Source: an uncultured Porticoccus sp.
GTDB lineage: Bacteria > Pseudomonadota > Gammaproteobacteria > Pseudomonadales > Porticoccaceae
Assembly: GCF_913061305.1 (NCBI RefSeq)
Contig: NZ_CAJXST010000003.1
Span: 248,001-312,000 of the forward strand
Direction: 5' to 3'
DNA: 64,000 nucleotides
A program made the translations under genes and the position numbers. Position 1 is the first letter of the stretch. Each line of letters starts with the position of its first letter. Of the stretch, positions 55,877-64,000 are shown piece after piece. The notes under the pieces are model-generated. The model saw only the letters and a program-made list of their open reading frames with translations. It was not told where the DNA came from and searched no databases.

Positions 55877-57100
55877 ATGCAGACGACGACCCATAAATTA
55901 CCGGCCGGCGAACGGCAGAACCTTAATATCGGCTATATGCGACTGAGTGACAGCGCGCCGTTGATCATCGCCCAGGAACTGGGGCTTTTTGCCAAATACG
56001 GCCTGGATGTAACGCTTTGCAGAGAAGTCTCATGGGCCAATATCCGCGATAAACTGATCGCCGGGAATTTTGACGCCTGTCAGATGCTGGCACCCATGCC
56101 ACTGGTGACAACGTTGGGGGCTGCGGGGATACGCGCACCGATTGTCACCGGATTGGTGCTATCGCTCAACGGTAACGGGATTACCCTGTCCCGCCCCCTC
56201 TGGGAACAAATGGTCAATCAGTCAGACATTCCCCTGCAGCCTAACCAACCCCTGGCAAGTGCCAGGGCACTCAAAAAAGTATTGGATAAACAGCCCAGCA
56301 ACCAGACAATTACCCTCGCTACTGTTCACTCTTTCTCCACGCACACACAATTGCTTCGGATGTGCCTCGAGGCAGGGGGTATTGATCCGGATCGCGATGT
56401 CAGGGTGATCGTGCTGCCACCGGAACAGATGGTGGATAGCCTGGCTCAGGGCGTAATTGACGGTTTCTGTGCCGGGGAACCCTGGAACAGTATCGCGGTG
56501 GAATATGGTGTCGGCGTACTGGCTACCACAGGGTTCCACGTCTGGAACAATGCACCGGAAAAAGTATTGGGTGTCATGGAGGAATGGCATACCCGCAATC
56601 CCGCCACTCACCTCCGGTTGCGGTTGGCATTGATGGAGGCCTGTCAGTGGCTGGCCGACATGGGCAACCGTGAAGCGACTGTGCAAATGTTGACTCGCCC
56701 GGACTACCTGGATTTACCCACCAACTATTTGCGGCCATCACTGACCGGCAACCTGGTCTACGACCGCGGATGTGCAGCTGAACACCACCCGAATTTCCAC
56801 GTTTTTGCCAGTTACAGTGCCGGCTTTCCATGGCGATCCCAGGCGGAATTTCTTCTGCATCACTGTGAACCGCTGCTGGGCAAGGTTTTCGATCGCGACA
56901 AAATAGTGTCTATCACGCAACAGTGTTTCCGGACAGATTTATACCGCGAAGCTGCCCGGCTGCTGGGTTACCCCACACCGGATCAGGACCACAAGAGTGA
57001 AGGGACCCATGCTGAGCCCTATTGGTTTAACGATCAGATTGAATTGGGTAGCGACCTGATGGTATCTCCCCAAATGCTGCAAGAAAATCGCGACGACTAG
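55877..57100 (+). CDS. nasS: NasS-type nitrate/nitrite sensor
   Basis: This 407-residue protein is related to the NrtA periplasmic nitrate-binding proteins but has no signal peptide, so it is cytoplasmic. It begins LNIGYMRLSDSAPLIIAQEL and contains LVLSLNGNGITLSRPLWEQM and GFCAGEPWNSIAVEYGVG, the ligand-binding segments seen also in NrtA in this window. NasS holds NasT inactive without nitrate. The two genes are translationally adjacent. Confidence 0.9.
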   Translation: MQTTTHKLPAGERQNLNIGYMRLSDSAPLIIAQELGLFAKYGLDVTLCREVSWANIRDKLIAGNFDACQMLAPMPLVTTLGAAGIRAPIVTGLVLSLNGNGITLSRPLWEQMVNQSDIPLQPNQPLASARALKKVLDKQPSNQTITLATVHSFSTHTQLLRMCLEAGGIDPDRDVRVIVLPPEQMVDSLAQGVIDGFCAGEPWNSIAVEYGVGVLATTGFHVWNNAPEKVLGVMEEWHTRNPATHLRLRLALMEACQWLADMGNREATVQMLTRPDYLDLPTNYLRPSLTGNLVYDRGCAAEHHPNFHVFASYSAGFPWRSQAEFLLHHCEPLLGKVFDRDKIVSITQQCFRTDLYREAARLLGYPTPDQDHKSEGTHAEPYWFNDQIELGSDLMVSPQMLQENRDD

Positions 57101-57235
57101 CCCTCCCCGCAACAACCAGACCCAAGGTCACCTCTTGGTGCAGCCTGACTGAAAAGCGCCCCATAATTGTGCCGGCCAGCCCGGTTACTCCCTCACCTCT
57201 CATCTCAACACCTTGTTTTTGCCGACTTTCTTATT

Positions 57236-57251
57236 TGGCATACATTTTGTA
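57236..57251 (+). promoter_or_regulatory. Sigma-54-like promoter for the nrtA operon
   Basis: TGGCATACATTTTGTA resembles the -24/-12 consensus TGGCACR-N4-TTGCA with two mismatches (the C of the -12 GC is T). The GG element and spacing are correct. Transcription would start near 57262, before the NasT leader hairpins. It is weaker than the porin promoter, so confidence is moderate. Confidence 0.5.
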
Positions 57252-57285
57252 TATCTAATAGATAAGACACCAATAACGCACCGAC

Positions 57286-57356
57286 TAATACCTGTCCAAT
57301 GGTATTAAGGGCAATGAAGCCCCCCTGCACATAAAACCGGCAGGTGGGCTTTTTTT
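57286..57356 (+). promoter_or_regulatory. NasT/ANTAR-responsive leader with terminator, upstream of nrtA
   Basis: A first stem TAATACC/GGTATTA (57286-57307) with an eight-base loop is followed one base later by GGGC-AATGAA-GCCC (57309-57322), which has the same A1/G4 hexaloop as the porin leader. Its 3' arm is part of the terminator stem AAGCCC-C-CCTGC (57317-57328) with GCAGG-T-GGGCTT (57340-57351), followed by TTTTTTT. Hairpin and terminator cannot coexist. NasT binding should favour read-through into nrtABC and the nitrite reductase genes. Confidence 0.78.
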
Positions 57357-57391
57357 ATGCAAGTGACATTCACAGTTGAGGTACCCGTTAA

Positions 57392-58783
57392 ATGAACAGC
57401 AATCTTCAAGACTCCCCGGTACAGAAAAGATTGAAATTTCCACAATGGATCCTGTTGACCCTGTCCTTTTTGGTCATGGGCAGCTGGGCACATGCTGAAC
57501 TGGGACCACCTGAAAAGGACGAGCTCAAGTTTGGCTTTATCAAGCTGACGGACATGGCGCCTATCGCTATCGCCTACGAAAACGGTTATTTCGAAGATGA
57601 GGGGCTTTACGTCACCATCGAGGCACAGGCTAACTGGAAAGTGCTATTGGATGGGGTTATCGACGGCAAACTCGATGGCGCACATATGCTTGCTGGCCAG
57701 CCCCTGGCGGCCACCATCGGCTTTGGCACCAAGGCCCACATCGTTACGCCATTCAGTATGGACCTCAACGGAAATGGTATTACCGTTTCCAATGCTGTCT
57801 GGGAGAAAATGAAAGCCCACGTACCAATGGCTGAGGGCAAACCGGTCCACCCGATCAAAGCCGACTATCTGAAACCGGTCGTCGATCAAATGCGGGCGCA
57901 GGGCACGCCATTTAAAATGGGCATGGTTTTCCCGGTCTCCACGCACAACTACGAGTTGCGCTACTGGCTAGCGGCCGGCGGGATTCATCCCGGCTTCTAC
58001 GCACCACACAAGGGCGATACCAGCGGCAATATCAATGCCGAAGCCCTGCTGTCTGTTACGCCTCCCCCTCAGATGCCTGCCACCCTTGAGGCTGGCACCA
58101 TTCACGGCTACTGCGTCGGTGAGCCGTGGAACCAGCAAGCGGTATTCATGGGTATCGGGGTTCCAGTCATCACGGATTATGAGATCTGGAAAAACAACCC
58201 GGAAAAAGTCTTTGGCATGACCAAGGAATTTACCGAGAAGTACCCGAACACCACCGCCCGCCTGGTCAAGGCCATGCTGCGTGCCGCCAAGTGGCTGGAT
58301 GAAAACAACAATGCCAACCGCCCGGAAGCCGTTGAAATCCTCTCCCGTTCGGAATACGTCGGTGCGGATTATGACGTCATTGCCAATAGCATGACGGGAA
58401 CCTTTGAATACGAGAAGGGTGATAAACGCGACGTGCCCGACTTCAATGTGTTCTTCCGTCATTTTGCCACCTACCCCTATTACTCCGATGCCGTCTGGTA
58501 TTTAACCCAGATGCGCCGCTGGGGACAGATTGCCGAGCCCAAAAGTGATGAGTGGTATTTCGAGACCGCCAGGAAAGTCTATCTCCCAGACATCTATGCC
58601 ACCGCTGCCAAAGCATTGATTGCCGAAGGGCTGATGTCTGCGGAGGATTTCCCGGACCTGGACAGTGAATCCGGCTTCAAACCACCTCAATCAGAGTTTA
58701 TCGACGACATCGCGTTCGATGGCACGCAACCCAACGCCTACCTGGAAAAGTTTTCCATTGGCCTGAAAGACGAAACGCTCTGA
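57392..58783 (+). CDS. nrtA: NrtA, nitrate ABC transporter substrate-binding protein
   Basis: This 463-residue exported protein of the NrtA/CmpA family has a signal peptide ([14 protein letters not shown]). It carries [37 protein letters not shown] and [18 protein letters not shown], the nitrate/nitrite-binding segments. It delivers nitrate to NrtB/NrtC. CmpA (bicarbonate) is the alternative, but the NasT leader and the nitrite reductase genes support nitrate. A stem-loop separates it from nrtB. Confidence 0.93.
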   Translation: MNSNLQDSPVQKRLKFPQWILLTLSFLVMGSWAHAELGPPEKDELKFGFIKLTDMAPIAIAYENGYFEDEGLYVTIEAQANWKVLLDGVIDGKLDGAHMLAGQPLAATIGFGTKAHIVTPFSMDLNGNGITVSNAVWEKMKAHVPMAEGKPVHPIKADYLKPVVDQMRAQGTPFKMGMVFPVSTHNYELRYWLAAGGIHPGFYAPHKGDTSGNINAEALLSVTPPPQMPATLEAGTIHGYCVGEPWNQQAVFMGIGVPVITDYEIWKNNPEKVFGMTKEFTEKYPNTTARLVKAMLRAAKWLDENNNANRPEAVEILSRSEYVGADYDVIANSMTGTFEYEKGDKRDVPDFNVFFRHFATYPYYSDAVWYLTQMRRWGQIAEPKSDEWYFETARKVYLPDIYATAAKALIAEGLMSAEDFPDLDSESGFKPPQSEFIDDIAFDGTQPNAYLEKFSIGLKDETL

Positions 58784-58812
58784 TGGGCGACGCCAAATCT
58801 TAAGTAAAGCAC

Positions 58813-58830
58813 GGGCAGTCAAGGCTGCCC
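58813..58830 (+). promoter_or_regulatory. Intercistronic stem-loop between nrtA and nrtB
   Basis: GGGCAG, a six-base loop and CTGCCC, without a U-tract, lie in the 71-base gap. Such stems usually protect the upstream binding-protein message, giving more NrtA than NrtB. This is a position-based inference. Confidence 0.55.
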
Positions 58831-58854
58831 ATTAGCCACCGAAGGATCTATTAC

Positions 58855-59856
58855 ATGACTGACCTTGCTGCTATTTTCAGGAATGAACAGGGAATCGCCC
58901 GCTTCTCTATCTCACAACTGAGCAGTATTGCCCGCACCGTGGGTAAAACCCTCGCCCTCCCCCTTGCGGGTATCCTGATTTTTTTAATGCTCTGGCAGGG
59001 TGTCGCCAACAACATCAACACCTCACTGGGGCAGTTTCCGGGACCGGTTCAAGTCTGGGAGCAATCCAAAGGCTTGCTGGCCGAGCACCAGCGCGAACGC
59101 AAAAAAGCGGCCGCTTTCTACCAGCGGCAAGAGGATAGAAATGCCAAACGGCTGGCCAAAAACCCCGATGCGGAAGTAAAAATTCGCAGCTATACCGGCA
59201 AGGCCACCTTCCTGGATCAGGTGATAACCAGCCTCTATACCGTGTCTTTCGGATTTCTGATCGCCACGGTGATTGCGGTGCCTCTGGGCATCGTCTGCGG
59301 CTTAAGTGAAAAGGTGTACCAGTCGGTCAACCCGATCATCCAGACATTCAAGCCGGTCTCACCCCTGGCATGGCTACCGCTGGTGACAATGGTGGTATCG
59401 GCCCTTTATGTCACCGATGACCCCATGTTTGAAAAGGCCTTTCTGACCTCCGCATTTACAGTGGCCCTCTGTTGCCTTTGGCCCACCGTAATCAACACCA
59501 CAGTGGGCGTTACCAGTATCGATCGCGATCTGGTCAACGTCAGCCGGGTTCTGCAACTGCCTTCGCTGGTACATGTCCGAAAAATTGTTATCCCCTCCGC
59601 CATACCCATGATTTTCACCGGCATGCGGTTATCACTGGCCACTGGCTGGATGGTATTGATTGCCGCCGAAATGCTGGCCCAGAACCCCGGTTTGGGCAAA
59701 TTTATCTGGGATGAGTTTCAGAACGGCTCATCGGATTCACTGGGTCGCATTATGGTGGCTGTGGTGACCATTGGACTGATCGGTTTTCTGCTGGATCGCC
59801 TCATGCTGCTCCTTCAGAAACGTATCAGCTGGGACAAACAGGCAATTCTCCGCTAA
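58855..59856 (+). CDS. nrtB: NrtB, nitrate ABC transporter permease
   Basis: This 333-residue inner-membrane permease is of the NitT/TauT class. A long cytoplasmic or periplasmic segment rich in Lys, Arg and Gln (about residues 72-115) separates the first helix from the conserved permease core, which begins LYTVSFGFLIATVIAVPLGI. The EAA-like loop reads VIPSAIPMIFTGMRLSLATG, and AAEMLAQNPGLGKFIWDEF follows. It pairs with NrtC. The extended N-terminal segment occurs in other proteobacterial NrtB proteins. Confidence 0.92.
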   Translation: MTDLAAIFRNEQGIARFSISQLSSIARTVGKTLALPLAGILIFLMLWQGVANNINTSLGQFPGPVQVWEQSKGLLAEHQRERKKAAAFYQRQEDRNAKRLAKNPDAEVKIRSYTGKATFLDQVITSLYTVSFGFLIATVIAVPLGIVCGLSEKVYQSVNPIIQTFKPVSPLAWLPLVTMVVSALYVTDDPMFEKAFLTSAFTVALCCLWPTVINTTVGVTSIDRDLVNVSRVLQLPSLVHVRKIVIPSAIPMIFTGMRLSLATGWMVLIAAEMLAQNPGLGKFIWDEFQNGSSDSLGRIMVAVVTIGLIGFLLDRLMLLLQKRISWDKQAILR

Positions 59857-59886
59857 CAGCGGCGGACAGCAGTCAAGGAGCAACCT

Positions 59887-60807
59887 ATGAAAAACCCCTA
59901 TCTGGAAATCAGCCATATCGGCATCGAGTTTGCCACCGATGGTGAACCGTTCCGCGCCCTGCAGGATGTCGACCTATCAATCGACAAGGGCCAGTTTGTC
60001 TCGCTGATTGGCCACTCAGGCTGCGGCAAGTCCACGGTATTGAACATCATCGCCGGTCTCTATGAGGCCAGCGAAGGCGGCGTCATTCTCGAGGGACGCG
60101 AAGTCGACAAACCGGGACCCGACCGGGCAGTGGTCTTCCAGAACCATGCCCTGTTGCCGTGGCTGACCGTGTACCAGAATGTCGAACTGGCGGTAAAAAG
60201 GGTCTTTCGCAAGACCAAAAACAAGGCGGAAATGCACGAGTGGATTGAACACAACCTCTCGCTGGTTCACATGGACCACGCCCTGCACAAACTGCCCGGA
60301 GAAATATCCGGCGGTATGAAACAGCGCGTCGGTATCGCCCGCTGTCTGGCCATGCAACCCAAAGTATTGCTGATGGATGAGCCGTTTGGCGCACTGGATG
60401 CCCTGACCCGCGCTCACCTGCAGGATTCACTGATGGAAATCCAGACCAGTCTGGGCAACACGGTGATCATGATTACCCACGATGTGGATGAGGCCGTTTT
60501 GTTGTCGGATCGAATCGTCATGATGACCAACGGCCCCGCCGCCACCATTGGCGAAATACTCGACGTCAATTTACCCCGCCCGCGGGACAGGCTGGCCCTG
60601 GCTGAAGACGCCGATTTCATTCACTACCGTCAGCAGGTCCTGGAATTTCTCTACGACAAGCAGAAAAACCCTCAGATTGAAAAAAAGCCGACCGACTCTG
60701 CCAGGAAGTTACAGGAGGTGGCATGTAAACCGGCCTCTTCACAGGACGATGCCGCTGTCGATACCGGTAAGACAACGACCGGTACCGACAAAACCAGGGC
60801 AGCCTGA
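59887..60807 (+). CDS. nrtC: NrtC-type ATP-binding subunit of nitrate transporter
   Basis: This 306-residue ABC ATPase of the NitT/TauT class has Walker A GHSGCGKSTVLNIIAG, signature ISGGMKQRVGIARCLAM, Walker B VLLMDEPFGALDAL and the His switch in MITHDVDEAVLLSDR. It lacks the extra NrtA-like C-terminal domain of cyanobacterial NrtC, so it resembles NrtD or the short proteobacterial type. The last 50 residues are polar and low-complexity. The reductase gene starts after three bases. Confidence 0.9.
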   Translation: MKNPYLEISHIGIEFATDGEPFRALQDVDLSIDKGQFVSLIGHSGCGKSTVLNIIAGLYEASEGGVILEGREVDKPGPDRAVVFQNHALLPWLTVYQNVELAVKRVFRKTKNKAEMHEWIEHNLSLVHMDHALHKLPGEISGGMKQRVGIARCLAMQPKVLLMDEPFGALDALTRAHLQDSLMEIQTSLGNTVIMITHDVDEAVLLSDRIVMMTNGPAATIGEILDVNLPRPRDRLALAEDADFIHYRQQVLEFLYDKQKNPQIEKKPTDSARKLQEVACKPASSQDDAAVDTGKTTTGTDKTRAA

Positions 60808-60810
60808 GCA

Positions 60811-62031
60811 ATGGCAGATTCTATTGCGATTGTCGGGACCGGTATGGCAGGCGCCCGCCTCGCCGAAGCGCTGGTGAATGGCGGTTTTTCGGGGTCAATT
60901 ACCATGATTGGTGAAGAGCCAGTCAAGGCCTATAACCGCGTACAGCTGTCCTCGTTACTCACCGGCGATAAGACCGTGGATTGCCTGCCATTGCTCAGCG
61001 ACGACTGGTATCGCGCCAACAATATTCGTCTGCGTTGTGGCGACCCGCTGATCCAGCTGGATACCGGCAATCTGGCCATAACCACCGCTTCAGGGTGGCA
61101 AGAACAGTTTTCCCGTATTGTGATTGCCACCGGCTCGAGGCCCGTTGTACCGGCGATTCCGGGAAACAGCTTGCCCGGTGTCATGTCCTTTCGCACCCTC
61201 GATGATGTCGCCCTCATGCAGGATTTCGCCCTACAGGGTCAACGCGCTGTGGTGGTTGGCGGTGGTCTGCTGGGGCTCGAAGCCGCCTATGGTCTGAATC
61301 ATCTCGGTCTGGATGTCACCGTGGTGCACAACAGCGACAACCTGATGAATCGGCAACTCGATGCGACCGCCGCAGCCATGCTGAAAAAAAGCCTGGAAGA
61401 CCGGGGTATCTCTGTGCTCACCGGGGTAAGAACCAAAGCCGTTACCGGCAGCGAACGCGCAGATGGCCTGATGCTTGAAAACGGCGACTGGCTACCGGGC
61501 GAGCTGGTGGTGTTTGCTACCGGGATATCACCCAATGTACAGGTATTCAGGGACAGCGGACTGAAGATCAACCGTGGCATCGTCGTCGACGACCAGATGC
61601 ATACGTCCATCAAACATATCTATGCCCTCGGTGAGTGTTCGGAACACAACAACACCACCGTGGGTATTGTTGCGCCGATCTGGGAACAGGCAAAAGTCCT
61701 CGCCGAAACCCTGCTGGGCAACTCCGCCTGTTATCGACCCAGAGAACACTCGACCCAACTCAAGGTATCGGGAATTGATGTGTTCTCGGCGGGACGTCTA
61801 AACGCAGGAAACAGTGAACGCAATATTGTGATCAACGACCCGTCTGCCGGTATTTATCGACGTCTGGTGATTGACGATAACCGCTTACAGGCCGCCCTGC
61901 TGTTTGGTGACAAAAGTCTGTGCAGCCATTACGAGACCCTGATCAGCGACGGGCAACCACTTGGTGTCAATGCAAATCAATTGATGTTCAGTGACCAGAC
62001 CGGTCAGGACGTCGTACGCGAAATGAAATAG
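60811..62031 (+). CDS. FAD-dependent NAD(P)H reductase subunit for nitrate assimilation
   Basis: This 406-residue pyridine nucleotide-disulphide oxidoreductase-like flavoprotein has an FAD-binding N-terminus (IAIVGTGMAGARLAEALV), a NAD-binding motif (AVVVGGGLLGLEAAYGL) and an ATG-type motif (VFATGISPNVQV). It resembles the N-terminal part of NirB and the separate electron-transfer subunit of assimilatory nitrate reductase (NasC of Klebsiella, NasB of Bacillus). It should pass NADH electrons to the nitrate reductase, whose gene would lie beyond the window. No C-terminal iron-sulfur cysteine domain is present. Confidence 0.83.
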   Translation: MADSIAIVGTGMAGARLAEALVNGGFSGSITMIGEEPVKAYNRVQLSSLLTGDKTVDCLPLLSDDWYRANNIRLRCGDPLIQLDTGNLAITTASGWQEQFSRIVIATGSRPVVPAIPGNSLPGVMSFRTLDDVALMQDFALQGQRAVVVGGGLLGLEAAYGLNHLGLDVTVVHNSDNLMNRQLDATAAAMLKKSLEDRGISVLTGVRTKAVTGSERADGLMLENGDWLPGELVVFATGISPNVQVFRDSGLKINRGIVVDDQMHTSIKHIYALGECSEHNNTTVGIVAPIWEQAKVLAETLLGNSACYRPREHSTQLKVSGIDVFSAGRLNAGNSERNIVINDPSAGIYRRLVIDDNRLQAALLFGDKSLCSHYETLISDGQPLGVNANQLMFSDQTGQDVVREMK

Positions 62032-62052
62032 AGCAATAGCAGGTAACAGGAC

Positions 62053-64000
62053 ATGTTGAAAATTGTCGTTATAGGAAATGGAATGGTGGGCCACCACTAC
62101 GTGGAACAACTGGCCGGATCCGGCGTTACCGCCAAAATCACCGTCCTCGGGGCCGAACCCCGCCCCGCTTACGACCGGGTTCACCTGTCGGAATACTTCG
62201 CGGGTCGCAAACCGGAAGAGTTGGCTCTGACCACCCGAGAACACTACCAATCGATCGGCGTGGATGCCTACTTCGGCGATGCCGTGGCAACCATAGACCG
62301 CGAAGCCAAAACGGTCACCACCGAGGGTGGCCGCAGCTTCCGTTACGACAAACTGGTGCTGGCCACCGGCTCCTACCCGTTTGTACCACCGATTCCCGGG
62401 GCTGACCTGCCAGACTGTCTGGTGTATCGCACCATCGACGATCTGGGCATGATTCAGGCCAGAAGCAAGGACGCCAAAGTCGGCGTCGTGGTCGGCGGGG
62501 GTCTGCTTGGACTGGAGGCGGCCAATGCCCTCCAGAATCTCGGCCTGAAAACTCACGTGGTGGAATTTGCCCCCGGTCTGATGGGTGTGCAGCTCGACAA
62601 TGGCGGCAGTGCCATGCTGCGCCGCAAAATTGAAGCCCTGGATGTTCAGGTACATACCAGCAAGGCAACCCAGACCATTACCGAAACTGATGGCAAGGAC
62701 ACTCGCCTGGTGATGAACTTCGCCGATGACGAAACCCTGGCCACCGATGTGATCGTATTCTCCGCCGGGATTCGCCCCTCGGACCAGCTGGCCAGAGACT
62801 GCGGTCTAGAGGTGGGACCACGCGGTGGTATTACCATCGACTACCACTGTCGCACCAGTGATTCCGACATTTTTGCGATCGGCGAATGTGCCCTGTATGG
62901 CGGCATGATCTTCGGTCTGGTCGCTCCCGGCTACCGCATGGCGGAAGTGGCTGTCAGCCAGCTGACTGGCGAGCACAACGCTTTCCAGGGCGCGGATATG
63001 AGCACCAAGCTGAAACTGCTGGGTGTCAACGTGGGTTCCATCGGCGATTCCCACGGCAAAACTCCGGGTGCCATCGCCTACACCTTCAGTGACGAGCGCG
63101 AGGAAGTCTACAAACGCCTGGTTGTCAGCGCAGACGGTAAAACCGCTCTGGGGGCAGTGCTGGTGGGCGACTGCTCCGACTACGACACCCTGCTGCAGTA
63201 TTACCTCAATGGCATCGAACTGCCCGCCAACCCTGAAACCATGATTCTGCCTGCCAGCGAAGGTGGCGCGCCACTGCTGGGCGCGGCGGCCCTGCCCGCC
63301 ACGGCCACCATCTGCTCCTGCCACAACGTCAGCAAGGGCGACATCATCAGCGCCATCGACGGCGGCTGCTGCTCCCTGGCGGACGTGAAGTCCTGCACTG
63401 CGGCCAGTACCGGCTGTGGTGGCTGTGCGGCGCTGCTGAAGAATGTGGTGGACGACGAAATGGCTGCACGCGGTATGGAGGTGAACAAGTCCATCTGCGA
63501 GCACTTCCAGTTCACCCGCCAGGAGCTGTTCCACATTATCAAGGTGGAATCCATCAAGTCTTTTGAGGAATTGATTGGTAAACACGGTAGCGGCCGCGGT
63601 TGCGAGATCTGCAAACCGGCAGCGGCCTCCATCCTCGCCTCCCTGTGGAATGACTACATCCTCGAAGAGAAACATGTGGGCCTGCAGGATACCAACGACA
63701 CCTTTCTCGCCAATATGCAGAAGAATGGCACCTATTCCGTGGTGCCGCGGGTACCGGGCGGCGAAATTACCCCGGAAAAACTGATTGTGCTCGGCGAGGT
63801 GGGCAAAAAATACAATCTCTACACCAAGATTACCGGCGGGCAGCGGATCGACCTGTTTGGGGCCAGAGTGGATCAGTTGCCGGATATCTGGAAAGAACTG
63901 ATCGACGCCGGTTTTGAAACCGGCCACGCGTACGGCAAGGCACTGCGCACCGTCAAATCCTGTGTCGGCAGCACCTGGTGCCGCTACGGGGTACAGGACA
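62053..64000 (+). CDS. nirB: NirB, NADH-dependent nitrite reductase large subunit (partial)
   Basis: The first 649 residues are seen; the gene continues past the window. It has FAD (IVVIGNGMVGHHYVEQL) and NAD (VVVGGGLLGLEAANALQN) domains and a BFD-like [2Fe-2S] region with cysteines in CSCHNVSKGD and SCTAASTGCGGCAALL. It then enters the siroheme reductase half: VPRVPGGEITPEKLIVLGEV matches the ferredoxin-like segment, and SCVGSTWCRYG begins the siroheme [4Fe-4S] region. It reduces nitrite to ammonium in the cytoplasm. AACAGGAC lies before the ATG. nirD and the nitrate reductase gene probably follow. Confidence 0.95.
   Translation, partial: MLKIVVIGNGMVGHHYVEQLAGSGVTAKITVLGAEPRPAYDRVHLSEYFAGRKPEELALTTREHYQSIGVDAYFGDAVATIDREAKTVTTEGGRSFRYDKLVLATGSYPFVPPIPGADLPDCLVYRTIDDLGMIQARSKDAKVGVVVGGGLLGLEAANALQNLGLKTHVVEFAPGLMGVQLDNGGSAMLRRKIEALDVQVHTSKATQTITETDGKDTRLVMNFADDETLATDVIVFSAGIRPSDQLARDCGLEVGPRGGITIDYHCRTSDSDIFAIGECALYGGMIFGLVAPGYRMAEVAVSQLTGEHNAFQGADMSTKLKLLGVNVGSIGDSHGKTPGAIAYTFSDEREEVYKRLVVSADGKTALGAVLVGDCSDYDTLLQYYLNGIELPANPETMILPASEGGAPLLGAAALPATATICSCHNVSKGDIISAIDGGCCSLADVKSCTAASTGCGGCAALLKNVVDDEMAARGMEVNKSICEHFQFTRQELFHIIKVESIKSFEELIGKHGSGRGCEICKPAAASILASLWNDYILEEKHVGLQDTNDTFLANMQKNGTYSVVPRVPGGEITPEKLIVLGEVGKKYNLYTKITGGQRIDLFGARVDQLPDIWKELIDAGFETGHAYGKALRTVKSCVGSTWCRYGVQD

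Noticed and set aside
62806-63927. 373-codon open frame opposite nirB
   Set aside because: Antisense shadow; the plus strand encodes clear NirB motifs throughout.

Overview
The window looks like chromosomal DNA of a free-living, respiring, probably marine or salt-exposed gammaproteobacterium. Supporting signs are the guaB-guaA pair divergent from xseA, a SUF operon led by an IscR-like regulator, metE divergent from metR, NasS/NasT control of nitrate assimilation, ectoine catabolism and a PEP-CTERM exported protein. No rRNA, tRNA, transposase, integrase or CRISPR array was seen. Genus cannot be named from this sequence alone.

Layout. 1-1.0 kb: end of a sulfotransferase gene coupled to a GtrA-type membrane protein. 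1.1-7.8 kb: copper/silver RND efflux operon (CopL-like peptide, TolC-type channel, CusB with a C-terminal CusF-like domain, CusA). 7.9-10.9 kb: uncharacterised membrane/periplasmic operon. 11.2-18.1 kb: SUF iron-sulfur operon (regulator, sufB, sufC, sufD, sufS, IscA-type carrier, sufT, sufE) with an IscR-type site at its promoter. A frameshifted remnant of a Cys/Met-metabolism PLP enzyme lies just upstream. 18.7-22.9 kb: ice-binding-like PEP-CTERM protein, MgtC/DUF4010 membrane protein and a phospholipase D-like protein. 23.1-28.2 kb: ectoine degradation genes doeB2-doeD-doeA-doeC. 28.6-36.8 kb: a minus-strand block that looks like a defence island. It holds an Xre antitoxin, a RES toxin, a DnaQ-like exonuclease, a 1660-residue NERD/pseudokinase/kinase/helicase protein and a 473-residue partner. 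The last two genes are visibly AT-richer than their surroundings and resemble type I Mokosh in outline.

37-40.5 kb: metE with a possible small ORF behind it, and divergent metR. 40.7-44.7 kb: an ECF42-type sigma factor followed by its usual companions (two VOC proteins, DUF1428, DGPF/YciI, SRPBCC). 45.1-46.5 kb: a Fic toxin module whose YhfG-like partner carries a winged-helix domain, with a palindromic operator and a four-copy 10-bp repeat behind it. 46.5-53.6 kb: guaA, guaB, xseA, an M3 peptidase and an EF-hand protein. 53.8-64 kb: nitrate assimilation (porin, nasT, nasS, nrtABC, FAD reductase, nirB running off the end).

The most coherent regulatory story is in the nitrate region. Both the porin and the nrtA operon have a sigma-54-like promoter and a leader with the same hexaloop hairpin (loop AATGAA, A1 and G4 as in ANTAR targets). 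In both leaders the 3' arm of that hairpin is also the 5' arm of a strong intrinsic terminator, so NasT encoded between them probably antiterminates both. The most novel candidate is the NERD/kinase/helicase pair, together with its position directly behind a RES/Xre/exonuclease operon.
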